Counted from the stretch's first letter, positions 1 through 9,750 are shown. The stretch: DNA of 64,000 bases from Symbiodinium natans (GCA_905221605.1 CAJNDS010002079.1:2698359-2762358), one strand, 5' to 3'. The notes: generated from the sequence alone by a model not told the origin. A program made the numbers and translations.

Positions 1-423
1 GAAGCTTACCAGAAGCACTCCTGCCAGGACCAGGAGCTGCTCGGCTTCGCTTGCAGCCCCCAGGCACTGTTTGCCAGGCAGACCCTCCAGCCCAAGAAGC
101 TCAAGCTGCTTCCCATAGGCCCTGTCTCCAAGGTCAAAGAGCCGGGGAAGGCCAGGTTGGTCGTCCATGCGTTCGGAGAGAAATGGTCCATTGGCAGCTG
201 GAAACAAGATGTGGACCAGCATGGGGTGGCGGTCCCGTGGTTCTGGTGCAAGCCAGTAGATGCTCCACTTGCCAACATGCAGTGGACCACTGTGAAGCAG
301 GGACCAGCCACCATTCCCATGCTTCAGAACCACGTCCGCATTCCAGGCAAAAGCATGATTTTGTGCGAGAACCAGCTCGAGGAGCCAGCAGAATCGGCCA
401 AGAAGAAAGCCAAGACCAAGTGA
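1..423 (+). CDS. 3' end of an unrecognised dinoflagellate-type protein, cut by window start
   Basis: Frame 1 is open from the first base to a TGA at 421-423, giving about 140 residues with no internal stop. The sequence reads naturally, with stretches such as VKEPGKARLVVHAFGEKW, VPWFWCKP, ANMQW and IPMLQN, and ends in a basic Lys-rich tail (KKKAKTK). The frame-1 start codons inside are not needed because the frame is open upstream, so the true start lies outside the window. I recognise the VPFW/ANM/IP(V/M)L layout as typical of C-terminal segments of anonymous dinoflagellate proteins, often near mobile-element genes, but I cannot name a function. Overlapping open frames on both strands here are shadows. 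Confidence 0.7.
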   Translation, partial: EAYQKHSCQDQELLGFACSPQALFARQTLQPKKLKLLPIGPVSKVKEPGKARLVVHAFGEKWSIGSWKQDVDQHGVAVPWFWCKPVDAPLANMQWTTVKQGPATIPMLQNHVRIPGKSMILCENQLEEPAESAKKKAKTK

Positions 424-845
424 GTGGTGCATTTCCAGAGCAGCCACTGCAGCCAGAGCATTGAGGGCCACTGAGCCGGAGCCATCTTTGCACAGGAGCT
501 GCAAGAGGAGTTTTGATGGCTCAAGTTTTGCCAGGCAGGAAAAACTGGAGCTCTGCAGGGTTGCACTCCAGGATTTGGGTTAAGGACCCACATGCAGCTG
601 CCTGCAGCTCAATGGCTATGCCACATTGTCGGACTCCTGCCATGTTTCTCTCGTCTTTGTAGCATGCCACGGCGCCCGACAACCTGCAGTTTTTCAGCCC
701 AAGCCAGTTGGCAAGACACTCCAAGCCACTTGGCCAGCAACTTCCAAGCCACTGCCATGGCCAACCAGCAGGACGTTGTTTTGCTTCTTTCTGTATACTT
801 ATGCATTACAAATCTGCATGTCTTTGCCAGGAGCAGACCCCAGCC
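424..845. other. intergenic or intronic stretch, no clear gene
   Basis: No reading frame here looks like protein. The 3' part (about 776-836) is T/C-rich and ends in TCTTTGCCAG, which could be a cis- or trans-splice acceptor for the small ORF that follows. Confidence 0.4.
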
Positions 846-1013
846 ATGGAGGAGGTGGCCGTGACGGGTGCCACAGAGGCCACAGAGGTCCAGGCCACAG
901 TCCAGGGGGAGGTGAGCACTACGGCTCTGCCTGCCCAAGTGGGTGGGATCGTGGGCCCCATCTCCTTCCACTTGAGCAACCAGTTCATGCAATCCAGACT
1001 TCAGCCTCCCTGA
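846..1013 (+). CDS. possible small ORF, 55 aa, unrecognised
   Basis: An ATG in the context gccATGG follows a T/C-rich tract and a TTTGCCAG acceptor-like site, the same arrangement seen before the other small ORFs in this block. The 55-residue product is Thr/Val/Glu-rich (MEEVAVTGATEATEV). Just downstream, in another frame (about 1012-1077), a stretch reads DPLYHWAIRCMFCTPASC with a CxxC, so a spliced continuation is possible. Coding status is uncertain. Confidence 0.3.
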   Translation: MEEVAVTGATEATEVQATVQGEVSTTALPAQVGGIVGPISFHLSNQFMQSRLQPP

Positions 1014-1266
1014 CCCGCTCTACCACTGGGCCATTCGCTGCATGTTCTGCACCCCGGCTTCCTGCCAACTTCAGGATGGGCCACATGGATGAGTTCCATG
1101 CCGGCGGCTTTGTTTATCCCAAGAGGCTTGCCAGGGAACGTGATCCAGCCCGAAAAGACTTTCATCCAGAATGTTATGTTGCCCTTGTCGGCCACGTGCA
1201 CCCTGGCAGCCACGGGCCACAACTGTGTCACAACTCCAGCAATCCCAGGGCAGCCAGAGACAGCGG

Positions 1267-1589
1267 CCACGTTGTCAGGAATCTGTTCCACTGCAGACTC
1301 TTCCACTAAGGCGGTGTTGAGCATGCAGGGTTTTGGTCCATGTTGCATGAAGCCTTCTTGGCTATACCAGTTCAGGTCAGCATGCAAGCCATTTGGCTTT
1401 TCCAGGATTTGTTTATAGAGAAAGATACCACGTTGCCAGGAATCTCTTCGCACTGCAGACTCTTCCACTGCGGCGAGGTTGAGCATACAGGGTTTTGGTC
1501 CATGTTGCATGAAGCCTGCTTGGCTATACCAGTTCAGGTCAGCATGCGAGCCCTTTGGCTTTTCCACGATTTGTTTATAGAGAAAGATA
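1267..1589 (+). repeat. tandem duplication, two units of about 161 bp
   Basis: Unit 1 (1267-1427) and unit 2 (1428-1589) are near identical: both start CCACGTTG(T/C)CAGGAATC, contain GGGTTTTGGTCCATG and TTGGCTATACCAGTTCAGG, and end TTTATAGAGAAAGATA. Open frames on either strand inside the units (for example with FMQHGPKPCMLN repeated on the minus strand) follow from the duplication and are not good gene evidence. Confidence 0.85.
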
Positions 1590-1870
1590 AATGTGTAGTT
1601 GGTTAGAGATATACTGATAGAGATTTGTGTGTAAACATACAGTTAGTGAATTCATAACAGCCTTATATTTCCACTGATATGTCAATGTTTAGCTTCTAGA
1701 TTACACCGATATGAGTGTTGAGCCTGTACTGTATGTTTTCCAAGATGTATAGCGTGTATGTACCTAAAAATATACATCCGACAGTTTTTGTTCTATACAT
1801 ATATTTTCCACACCAGCATATTCCTCTGCCAAGCCACCCAGCCATCTGGCCTTTCCTTCCACTTCCTGCC
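1590..1870. other. AT-rich intergenic stretch
   Basis: AT-rich DNA with no protein-like frame. It precedes an ORF starting at 1871 and may hold its upstream region. The last 60 bases are pyrimidine-rich. Confidence 0.4.
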
Positions 1871-2182
1871 ATGGAAAAAATCACCAACAGGACGGCCGTG
1901 GCCAAGAATGGCAAGGTCCCCGACATGGACCAGGTGCCAGAGCCAACAGGGCCTGCAGGTGTCCACGTGCTTGTTCGGTGCTCCAACTGCGACCAGTGCA
2001 GGATCTTTCTGTGGAGACATTACCACATGGCCAACTGCTCGCATCGCGAGCAGCCATGGATCACATCCATCAAGGATGGTGGCATAATGCAGGGCCACTC
2101 TTTGGCCAGATCCATGCAGCAGCCATGTTTTTTTTTTCAAGGCGGCCACCGCCATGCAGGCAGGATCCACCACCGACCTTGA
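1871..2182 (+). CDS. small zinc-ribbon-like ORF, copy 1 (degenerate)
   Basis: ATG in gccATGG context opens a 103-residue frame. Residues about 35-75 contain VRCSNCDQCRIFLWRHYH followed by ANCSHREQPW and a GGI motif. This aligns by eye with the ORF at 2376 (LRCTNC...IFLHRLY...HCSVCGQHW...GGI). In this copy the second Cys pair is broken (CSHR instead of CSVC), so a four-Cys metal site would be incomplete. The tail after about residue 80 (including FFFQGG from a T run) is probably not real protein. The N-terminus is short and basic. Role unknown; I infer a decayed or diverged paralogue of the next ORF. Confidence 0.45.
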   Translation: MEKITNRTAVAKNGKVPDMDQVPEPTGPAGVHVLVRCSNCDQCRIFLWRHYHMANCSHREQPWITSIKDGGIMQGHSLARSMQQPCFFFQGGHRHAGRIHHRP

Positions 2183-2375
2183 GGAAAAGGGGCCACGCCT
2201 AGCCGCTGCAGGGGTCCATGCATGCTTGAGCCTGTGTGGCTATATACCATTTCCAAGAGCCTCTTTGGCTATACCACGTGCACATGCATGCCATGATTGT
2301 TTCCGTCTGGATTTTGCTTTCATGTCAGCTGCCACTCTGGCCAGTCACCACCCACAGCCGCCCAAGCCTGCAGCC

Positions 2376-2765
2376 ATGCCGTCCATGAAGGCCATGAAGA
2401 AGACCACGGCGGCCAAGAAGCCCACCATGAAGGAGAAACCGGCCAAGTCCAAGCCCGTCGCGTCAAAGAAACCAGCGGCCAACGTGGCAGGGCCGCCAGG
2501 TGTCATGGCGACCATGGGGTTGGGCCCACTCGAGCCGATCGCCAACACCACGGACCCAGAGCCAGGGACGGTGACAACCTTGCCAGGCGTGGAGGACATT
2601 GGCCACGCCTGGCCAATAGGCGGAAATCTTGTGTTGAGATGTACCAACTGTGCATCCAGCCAAATTTTTCTCCATCGCCTCTACAGCCTCATCCACTGCT
2701 CGGTGTGCGGCCAACATTGGCTCCAGTCGTTGAGGATTGGCGGCATCGCTTGGCGGTGGGGGTGA
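2376..2765 (+). CDS. small Lys/Ala-rich protein with zinc-ribbon-like C-terminus, copy 2
   Basis: The 129-residue frame starts at an ATG preceded by GTCAG and TGGCCAG acceptor-like sites, suggesting a trans-spliced 5' end. Residues 1-40 are Lys/Ala/Pro-rich (MPSMKAMKKTTAAKK), like a nuclear or histone-H1-like tail common in dinoflagellate proteins. Residues about 85-125 contain LVLRCTNC and IHCSVCGQHW, a CxxC...CxxC pair that could bind zinc, then GGIA. The same domain, with one Cys pair damaged, lies at 1871-2182, so this is a local duplication. No catalytic motif is visible and I cannot assign a function. Confidence 0.55.
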   Translation: MPSMKAMKKTTAAKKPTMKEKPAKSKPVASKKPAANVAGPPGVMATMGLGPLEPIANTTDPEPGTVTTLPGVEDIGHAWPIGGNLVLRCTNCASSQIFLHRLYSLIHCSVCGQHWLQSLRIGGIAWRWG

Positions 2766-2994
2766 AACCACCATGCACCGCCACAGGTTCCAGTGCCACG
2801 AGGCCATGGCTTGAAGCACCACTGCCATCGGCTTCCATGTGCTTGTTTTTGAAGGCCACTGCGGCCTGCTGCCCAGGCCTTTTCCACGGCCAGGATGAAC
2901 CAAGCGAGCCTCACTCCGGCAAAAAAAATGGCTGCCATGAGCACCACAGCTGCCATACCAGAGTTTCCAAGCAAACCATGCAGGCCTGCACGTT

Positions 2995-3150
2995 TAGGGT
3001 CTAGGGTTGAGGGTTTAGGGTGAAGGGTTTAGGGTTGAGGGTTGAGGGTGAAGGGTTTAGGGTTTGGGGTGTAAGGTTGAGGGTTTAAGGTTTAGGGTTA
3101 GGGTTTTGGGTTCAGGCTTTAGGGTTAAGGGTTGAGGGTTTAGGGTTTAC
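2995..3150. repeat. degenerate TTTAGGG-type array
   Basis: Imperfect TTTAGGG repeats with GGGTTGA and GGTGAAG variants. It is the only telomere-type array inside the gene block and is more degenerate than those beyond 11.8 kb. Confidence 0.9.
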
Positions 3151-3634
3151 GCTTTGCAAAGCCAAAAAACATGCAGCTCCCAGACAAAATGCACAGCCAA
3201 CAACCCGAGCCCTGTGGCTGTTCCAGGAAGTAGGACCACAACATGCAAGCTGCCCCATGGCTGTAGCACGTGCATCTCCATGAGCCAATTGGCCTTTCCA
3301 CACAAATACGCTTGCCAATGTTTATGCTCCCGTCCATGGCCCAGAGCATGAGGGCAGGCTTTAGGAACCATGGATCCATGGCTGTGCCGTAAGCTTCACA
3401 ACAGACCATGAAATAGGCTAGGTTCAAATTTGAACTCCTTTCCCAAAATCTGCGACTCAAGTTAAAAATTTGAAACCAATGAAAGATTGAATTTAAATTT
3501 TTAACTCAATTCCCAAAATTTACCACCTGGAATCAAATTTTGAACTTAACTCATAGTAAACACAAACCACATACCATTCACCACACAGTTACAAACTTCC
3601 GAGACAGGTGTTTTAGTAGCCACGTTTCACCACC
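3151..3634. other. intergenic region, AT-rich in its second half
   Basis: From about 3420 to 3560 the DNA is AT-rich and carries two diverged copies of a motif around TTCCCAAAAT, plus near-palindromic TTCAAATTTGAA. It lies directly upstream of the Pro-rich gene at 3635 and may be its upstream region. Overlapping short frames show no protein character. Confidence 0.4.
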
Positions 3635-5301
3635 ATGGACGATGCCACAGATGTTGAAAGCAGCCCCACGTCCGTCCCCACAGTGCTCGGCCCAGACCCA
3701 CAGTCGCCAGCGGAGCCAGAGGAACCCAGGTTCCAAGCACCAACCGTGGAGTTGAATGTCCCCCATGACTCCGGCAGCCACGAAGCATCCGCCGCCCCCG
3801 AGGCAGGGCCCAGCCACCAGGCATCTCCTGTGACTCCCCCCAGCCCAGCCACCCGGGCTCCCAAAGCGAGCCAGGCTCCTGTCTTCCCATGGCCTTTCGT
3901 GGCCACCCAAGTGCCCATGACACAACACGCTCCACCTGTCATACCCAACCCACTGGCAGGCCACCCTCCCGCCTTCCTACCTATCCCCACCAACCCTGTC
4001 GTCCAGCCACTCCAAGCTCCAGCAGTCTACCCCATCACCCACCCGGAGCTGGTACCAGTGACAAGTCCAGGGCAGCCCATCGCACAGTTCACACCCCGCT
4101 GGCAGCCCCAACAGTCCAGCCTCCAGCCACCGCCCTTGCCGGTGTCCTTGAGCCACACCGCCCAGACCGGCACCCAACTGGACCACAAGCCTTCAGCCCC
4201 ACACTCCGCGCCGCTGCTCCAACTGGGCCACCCGTCTCTTTCGGACCCGGCTGTGCTGCCACCGCCCTCCCCACCGGGCCGCCCGTGTCTTTCGGACCCA
4301 GCACCGCCAGCACCACCCCCGCCATTGTCAAGGTCCAGGCCCAGTCGCTGCCCAGCAAAGCCCCACCAAGCACCGACACCCTACCGCCACGACCAGCTGC
4401 ACCAACACAGCCCAAGCTCAAGTACCCGCCCACTCGCCCATCCACAGTGCAACCGCCCCCCTCCCCAAGCACAGAACCACCCACTCACCGCACGACACTG
4501 CCACCGGCACCAAAAACACCGCCGCTCCCACCCCCACGTGGCATGGACTTGACCAGACGTGCCATCACACCACCACGCCACCCACACCCAAAAGTCGCCG
4601 GGGCCAAGCCAGCCATGGGCCAGCAAAGACCAAACGAACCCAGCGCGCCGCCGCCGACCCAAAAAGCAGGAGTTCCAAGAGAGCCACCCTACCCACCACC
4701 CGACTACTTCCCAGGGCAAGGAGCATCCGCCAGTGCTGCACCTGGTGGTAGCCCAGCAGCCACCCCAGCTTCCACCCACACCAGAAAGACCAAAGACACG
4801 GGGTGGAAGCACAAGCTGGGGTGGCTGCTGGCCTACCACGAAGCACGCCAGTGGGCCAAACTGAACCAGCTATGCCAGGCGTTCTGGGCCGACCGCCAGG
4901 ACCAGCTCCAGTCCGACCAACCGCCGCCCGCCACGTCCGGCCCGGCGGACTCGCCAACGTGGTTCTCCAAGGCCACATGGTTCATGCAAGCAGTCCATGA
5001 TGGCGACTGGAACCGTTGCCAGCGCCAGTCGGAATGGATGCCAAGCAGCACCCATTGTCATTTAGGTTTCCACATACTTTTGTGTAGGGAAACCCACAAC
5101 GGGCTTTTTTGGTCCATTCATACCCCAAGGAGACCATATAGGCTTTTTGGCCCAGACATATATACCCCAATTTGCTTCCGTCACAATCCCAGGTATTTGG
5201 GGGAGCCCAGCCTCCAACAATGGGTCCAGTACCAGACGGACCTCATCGTGGCTGGCGAAAACCCGCCATCGCTGCCAGATCGCTTTCGAGATCTCCAATG
5301 A
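3635..5301 (+). CDS. long Pro-rich protein, needs splicing or a frame change near 4.2 kb
   Basis: ATG in the context caccATGG starts frame 2 with an acidic/Pro/Ser N-terminus (MDDATDVESSPTSVPTV). Frame 2 reads as Pro-rich protein to roughly 4190. After that frame 1 reads better: a duplicated TGPPVSFGP motif (about 4220 and 4275), then a folded-looking segment WKHKLGWLLAYHEARQW, QLCQAFWADRQDQL and STWFSKATWFMQ-like residues (about 4800-5040), and an end EPSLQQWVQYQTDLIV to TGA at 5301. Moving from frame 2 to frame 1 needs a short intron (length 3n+2) or a base error. A T-rich, probably intronic tract lies at about 5060-5190 and ends CACAATCCCAG. Pro-rich body plus a Trp-rich C-terminal module suggests a scaffold or RNA/DNA-associated protein, but no family is recognised. 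Confidence 0.5.
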
Positions 5302-5460
5302 AGGAGACCACTTGGAGTGCAGCCACAGCTTTGTTGAAGCCACACCACAAATTTGTTGATCCTGCCAGGACCACGGCCACGTCTTCCACTGGAGCAAGGG
5401 CAGCCAAGTCAGTCGCGGCTGCCAAAAAGACTGCTGTGACCGTCTTGCCATGTCCTGAAG
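5298..5460 (+). CDS. short Ala/Thr-rich ORF or exon overlapping the previous stop
   Basis: ATG at 5298 overlaps the TGA of the preceding frame by ATGA. The frame gives MKETTWSAATALLKPHHKF then an Ala/Thr/Lys-rich run to VLPCPEAK. Protein-like character fades after about 5460, where a GGCTATACCATG motif and CCCTAAACCC appear. It may be the first exon of the gene at 5890-7315 or a separate small protein. Confidence 0.35.
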
Positions 5461-5889
5461 CCAAGCGGCTATACCATGCTCTGGGAACCCTAAACCCATA
5501 CCCTAAAGTTTCCAGCCACTTGGCTTTCCCATGCTTGCCAATTCAGGACACCAGGGTCTTCAATTCTTGTCTTCCAACCATAAACCCATATATGCTTCTA
5601 GATACAGATGCACAACATATCCTTTCGCCAGTGTGGCTCTGCCATTTTAGGAACGACACAGAAAGCAGGACATCTCTTCTTCCAGTCACGTTTTAGTTGC
5701 AGTCCATGATGTTTTTGATTTCCTTCTGCAGAGACAAGCCTGCCTTTTCCGAAGCCATTCTGGCTGAACACACTGGTCTTCCAAGGAAAGAGACCAAGCC
5801 ATGCAGCAGTACGGGTGCCAGGACCTAGTCCAGGAGCTGGACCATCTCCAGAACTTGGCATGCTCCCAGACAGCCCAGTGGCAGCGTCA
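5461..5889. other. probable intron or leader
   Basis: T/C-rich DNA with several TGCAG/CCAG acceptor-like sites, for example TTCCTTCTGCAG near 5731. In frame 1 the reading is open for about 100 bases before 5890 and Gly/Pro-rich (GPSPGAGPSPEL), so the coding start could be earlier than the ATG chosen below. Confidence 0.35.
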
Positions 5890-7315
5890 ATGGCTTCCAC
5901 CTTCTGCACAAAGCTGAAAAGCTACCAGTCCTGGTCCTCCGAAGCCATCTGCCAGTTGTTAGCCAAGACCCAGGCTTCAACTTTCCCTGAAGCCATGAAG
6001 AGTGGCATTCTGGATACCATCCAGAACTTGAGCACGAGCCAAGGATCTCACTTGAAGCTCGTGAACTCCGGCCAGAGTGTGCCCAATTTGGCGCCATACT
6101 TGACCCACTCAGATTGGACAGCCTTGACCACTTACGTCACCCAGACGGACCAGTTGCAGGTTTTGGCCAAGCGGCTGAAAGGCATGGGAGTCCAAAGCCT
6201 GAAGGAAGGCACCAAGGCACAGGCTGTGGCCGTAATGTTGATGGTCCAATCTGGCCAAGGCAGGCCATGCCTCAGCCCAGACTCCATCATCTCTGCCGTC
6301 GCCGACTTTGCAGCGGTTTTCCAAGCTTTGCCAGCGACAAGTTGCCCGGGAGCAGCGACCTACCCGGCCAACCCCAACGAGATGGGAGAAGTCTGGCTGG
6401 GAAAAGCTTACCCCACGGACAAGCCACTGGGCCAGGAGCCCTGCATGGCGCCATGGCTGAAGAAGGCCCTCGGCTTGCATGAAGACCCATGCTTTGCAGG
6501 CACATGTCTGATGTTTTAAATTGCTTCTGTTTTAATCACACATACTTGCAAACCAAGGTACCATTGCGGAACACCCATGCGTCCTTGGCGGCCAACAAGG
6601 GCACCAGGTTCAGAGGCAAGCGACCACCTGCAACGCCACAAGCGGCCATCACGTTTGAAGAAGAGCTGGAGCAGCTGAAGCTCAAGCACGGTCACCAGCC
6701 CAAGTCACCGGCACCACTGCCACTGCAGTCTTTCGGGGCTCCCACCAAGACGGTCGCAGCTGCAACCGCGAACCAGGTCTTGCCGTGGCTGCCACCAGCC
6801 CCTTCCCAGCCAACTGCAGCTGCCAAGGCCGAAGACACCAAGCCACCCACAGAGACTGCTGGCAAGGAGACTGCGGCCACAGACCCCACAAAGAACGACC
6901 AGTCTCCCAAGCAGGACAGCTTTGCTTTATAGGGACTCGACTTCAATCACATGTTTTGTGTGTATGGCTTGAAGCATTGCAGGAGAAGAAAACTTTGGAG
7001 CAGTTCGAAAAGGAGGCCTTCGCCAAGCTCCAAAGCAAGAAGAACGAGACCAAGAAGCAGGCCAAGGAGACGAAGCAGTCCAAGGGCATGAAGCGGCCAG
7101 CTGCGGCACCGGCCATGCGGCAGCCACCGAAAGAGGCCAAGAAGGCCAAGCCCGCCGAGACTTTCGGTTGCATTCGTTGCAGAGGCAACACCAAAGGGTG
7201 TTCCACGTGCATCGATCCCAACTTTGCAGGCTTGCGACTGCCAGGTCGCCAGGCATGGAAAGACTACATCCAAGCCAAGAAGGCAGCCGCCGCCAAAAAG
7301 AAGACCAAGAACTAG
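5890..7315 (+). CDS. three-exon protein with C-terminal CxxC-x6-CxxC knuckle
   Basis: Model: exons about 5890-6495, 6558-6914 and 6983-7315. Exon 1 (frame 1, MASTFCTKLKSYQSW) contains LTHSDWTALTTYVTQTDQLQ and KRLKGMGVQSLKEGTKAQA, reading as a helical domain. Exon 2 (frame 3) has a coiled-coil-like ITFEEELEQLKLKHG then an Ala/Pro/Thr linker. Exon 3 (frame 2) is Lys/Glu-rich (LEQFEKEAFAKLQSKK) and ends with FGCIRCRGNTKGCSTC, WKDYIQAKKAAAAKKK and TAG. The exon 2/3 join is phase 0 and precise. The exon 1/2 boundary is less certain. A GC-type Cys knuckle with basic surroundings is frequent in dinoflagellate proteins; I infer nucleic-acid binding. It sits directly upstream of a transposase-like gene, so it could be an accessory protein of the same element. 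Confidence 0.6.
6915..6982 (+). other. 68-nt intron with GA donor
   Basis: The upstream frame ends ...SPKQ at 6914 and the downstream frame resumes EKKTLEQF at 6983. The excised piece starts GACAGC and ends CATTGCAG and contains an in-frame TAG. GA (and GC) donors are a known dinoflagellate peculiarity. Confidence 0.6.
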
Positions 7316-7669
7316 GCCTTTTTTCAAGGCAGCCGCTGCCAAGCAAGGCTTTTTGCGGGGAGCACCGCCGCCACCCAGGTGCAGGGTAGCAAGAAGCCAT
7401 GCAAGGCCACGGGCTGCAGGAGGTCGTGCCGAGCAGGGGACAAAAGGGGCACTGCCTTCAAGTTCAGCATGCATGTTTCTGCACAAGCCATATACGGCCG
7501 GCCATTCTTGTGTGGGCGAGCATTTTGGCTCCAGACGTGCTTGAAAGACCAAAGATCGCAGCAGGGTTAGACAGACATCCTTCCATCATATTTTCGCTCC
7601 CCAGCTACTAGTCTGCCGGAAGTTCCCTTGTGCATTTTCCCTAAACCCCCCCTCCAGCCATTTCTGGCC
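7316..7669. other. intergenic stretch, no gene
   Basis: No protein-like frame. Pyrimidine-rich from about 7575, with CCCCAGCTACTAG and CCTCCAG acceptor-like sites shortly before the next ATG, compatible with trans-splicing of the downstream mRNA. Confidence 0.4.
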
Positions 7670-9750
7670 ATGGAACCTCCAAGAAAAAGAAGCAAGCTGC
7701 AGCAGCTTCTTACTTTCAAAGCCGCTTTGCCAGCTCACTCCCAGAGTGCACTGGCTGCTTTTGTCGACGCCGCCAAGGAGCAAGGCCTCCCAGAGAAGAG
7801 CTCTTCCAATGACCAGCGGAAAGCCAGGGACGAGCTTCTACAGAGCTGCCATGGTGGGCCACTGGGTCCTTTGATCCAAGAAGCAGAGGTCACCACCGAT
7901 GATGGTGCCAAAGTCACCATGTATTTTGCCAACCTTTTGGTCTACTTGGCCAGCCTTTTCCAGATGGGTGGAAGCTTCCATGATCTGGTCCAAAGGAAGC
8001 ACCGAGCCAACCCATCATCGGTCTCCAAGCCATGGCAACTTATTATTTATTCGGACGAGGTGATTCCTGGAAACGTGTTAGGACCAGCCCAACGAAAGTT
8101 GTGGGCGATCTATGCCAGTTTCCAAGAGATGGACCAGTTCCTCCACCACGAAGACCTCTGGCTCACCATCTCCCTGGAAAGGTCCAGCTTCGTCAGCCAG
8201 GTCCAAGGCGGCGTTGGCCAGATCATGTCCAAGATCTTGGAAGCCATCTTCGCCATGCCCACGTGGAACCACAGGCAGGGTTTTTATTGAAAAGTCCATG
8301 TGGCCCAGGTTCCGATGTTCGACTGCATTTTCGGTGGGCCATTTGTCTTGCAGACGGTGCTGCCCACAAGCAGATTTGGTCCAGCAAGGGGGACGCAGGC
8401 ACAAAATTCTGCATCCTTTGTGCCAACATCCACTCAGGACAACCCACCACTGGCGACGACGAGGACACCATGGACCATCGCACCACCAAGTACAGCCAGT
8501 TGGTCTTGACCACTGACGAAGACGTCGTCCAGTCCTTCCACAGATTAAACGAAAGGCGAGCCACGTGCAGGACCAAAGCTGAATTCTCGCAGTGGCAACA
8601 AGCCACCGGCTGGACCTGGAATGCCCATGCCTTGCTCCTCAACCAGACTTTGTTGGCCAAGAACCAGGTGAAGCCAGTCAACCAATTCTGCCATGACTGG
8701 ATGCACGGCATTCTGCAAGGAACGGCCCCGGTCGTGCTGTTCCACACCTTCCATGCCATCTCTGAGCACTACAACATTTGGGAGGCCATGGGCCCATACA
8801 TGGCCATGTGGAACTTTCCAGGTGCTACCAAAGCCGGTCACTTGGCCGGTTTGTTTGACGCCAGCAAGGTCGCCAAGTACAAGAGCAGCCACAAGTTCAG
8901 TTGCCAGGCTTCCGACCTGCTAGGCATTTATCCAGTCGTTCGCCATTTTTTGCATTCTGTACTTGTGCCAAGCGGAACCTGCCCAAAGCCCTGCCAAGCT
9001 TTCCTCAGCCAGGCCTGCTTGTTAGACCAGGTTCACCAAGGGGTCATGTATGGGGCCACCACCAGGGCCAGCCTTCTGGAGGCTGCGGAAGAGTCCATCC
9101 AGAGCTTCCAGCAGGCCAACTTCGACGTGGGATTGATGAGGAAGTGGCATTGGCTCTTGCATCTTCCAGATTTTCTCCACCGGCATGGCTGCCTGCTCTC
9201 CACTTTTACCAGCGAACGGAAACATAAAACAATTTCGGCTTTCGCCACCAGGCTCCAGAAGACCACTGCCTTCGAGATCCACTTGATGAAGCAAGTGCTC
9301 GCCATGGAGATCACCACGTTGACAGAGCCCGGGCGGTTTCCAGACTCCTGCCAGTTGGTGAAGCCAAAGAAGCCCAACAAGCAGCAGCTGCAATTCCTCA
9401 ACCAGTTTGTGGATTGCTCCGCGAGCGAAGCCAAGGTTGCTTCCGTCGCGAGGCTCGCAAGGGGTGGTGCCATCCATGCCCAGGACGTCGTGGTTTTCCG
9501 CCAGGACAACGGAAGATGGGACCTGGGCCAGGTGCTTTTCCATTTGGAGCTCGGAGACGACAAAGCCACACTCGTCCAACGTTGGAGGCCAACAGAGACA
9601 CAGAAGACAAAGCAGTTCGCCAAGTGCTCCATCACCAACGAGCAAGGCTTCGTGACCATGGACTCCATCCTGTACCCACTGGTGTACAGCAAGACCTCGG
9701 AGAGCGAGGCCACTGTGCTGCTACAATACCAGCTGTACCACAGGCTTTGA
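7670..9750 (+). CDS. tnp2/KDZ-like (CACTA-type) transposase-derived protein, two exons
   Basis: Exon 1 7670-8279 and exon 2 8354-9750 join in frame (610 + 1397 nt, 668 residues). The start ATG is in gccATGG context and begins MEPPRKRSK, a basic stretch. Visible motifs in order: WQLIIYSDEVIPGN (about 121-135), reminiscent of the first Asp block of tnp2-type DDE transposases; GTKFCILCANIH (about 218-230), a CxxC; CHDWMHGILQGTAPV (about 314-328), resembling the D-x-x-H block; and STFTSERKHKTISAF (about 486-500), where the third acidic residue could sit. The C-terminus (about 560-668) is a separate beta-rich module, DVVVFRQDNGRWDLGQVL. Asp129, Asp316 and Glu491 are my candidate triad, by analogy only. 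The frame is intact apart from the intron, so this may be a live or domesticated transposase. Terminal inverted repeats of the element were not identified. Confidence 0.6.
8280..8353 (+). other. 74-nt GT-AG intron in the transposase-like gene
   Basis: Begins GTTTTTATTG, which includes an in-frame stop (TGA), and ends ATTTGTCTTGCAG. Removing it joins frame 2 to frame 1 as ...NHRQ-DGAAHK..., restoring a continuous protein. Confidence 0.7.

Noticed and set aside
1001-1567. Minus-strand 188-aa protein with repeated FMQHGPKPCMLN
   Set aside because: The repeat comes from the 161-bp tandem duplication; no start context, motif or codon evidence supports it.
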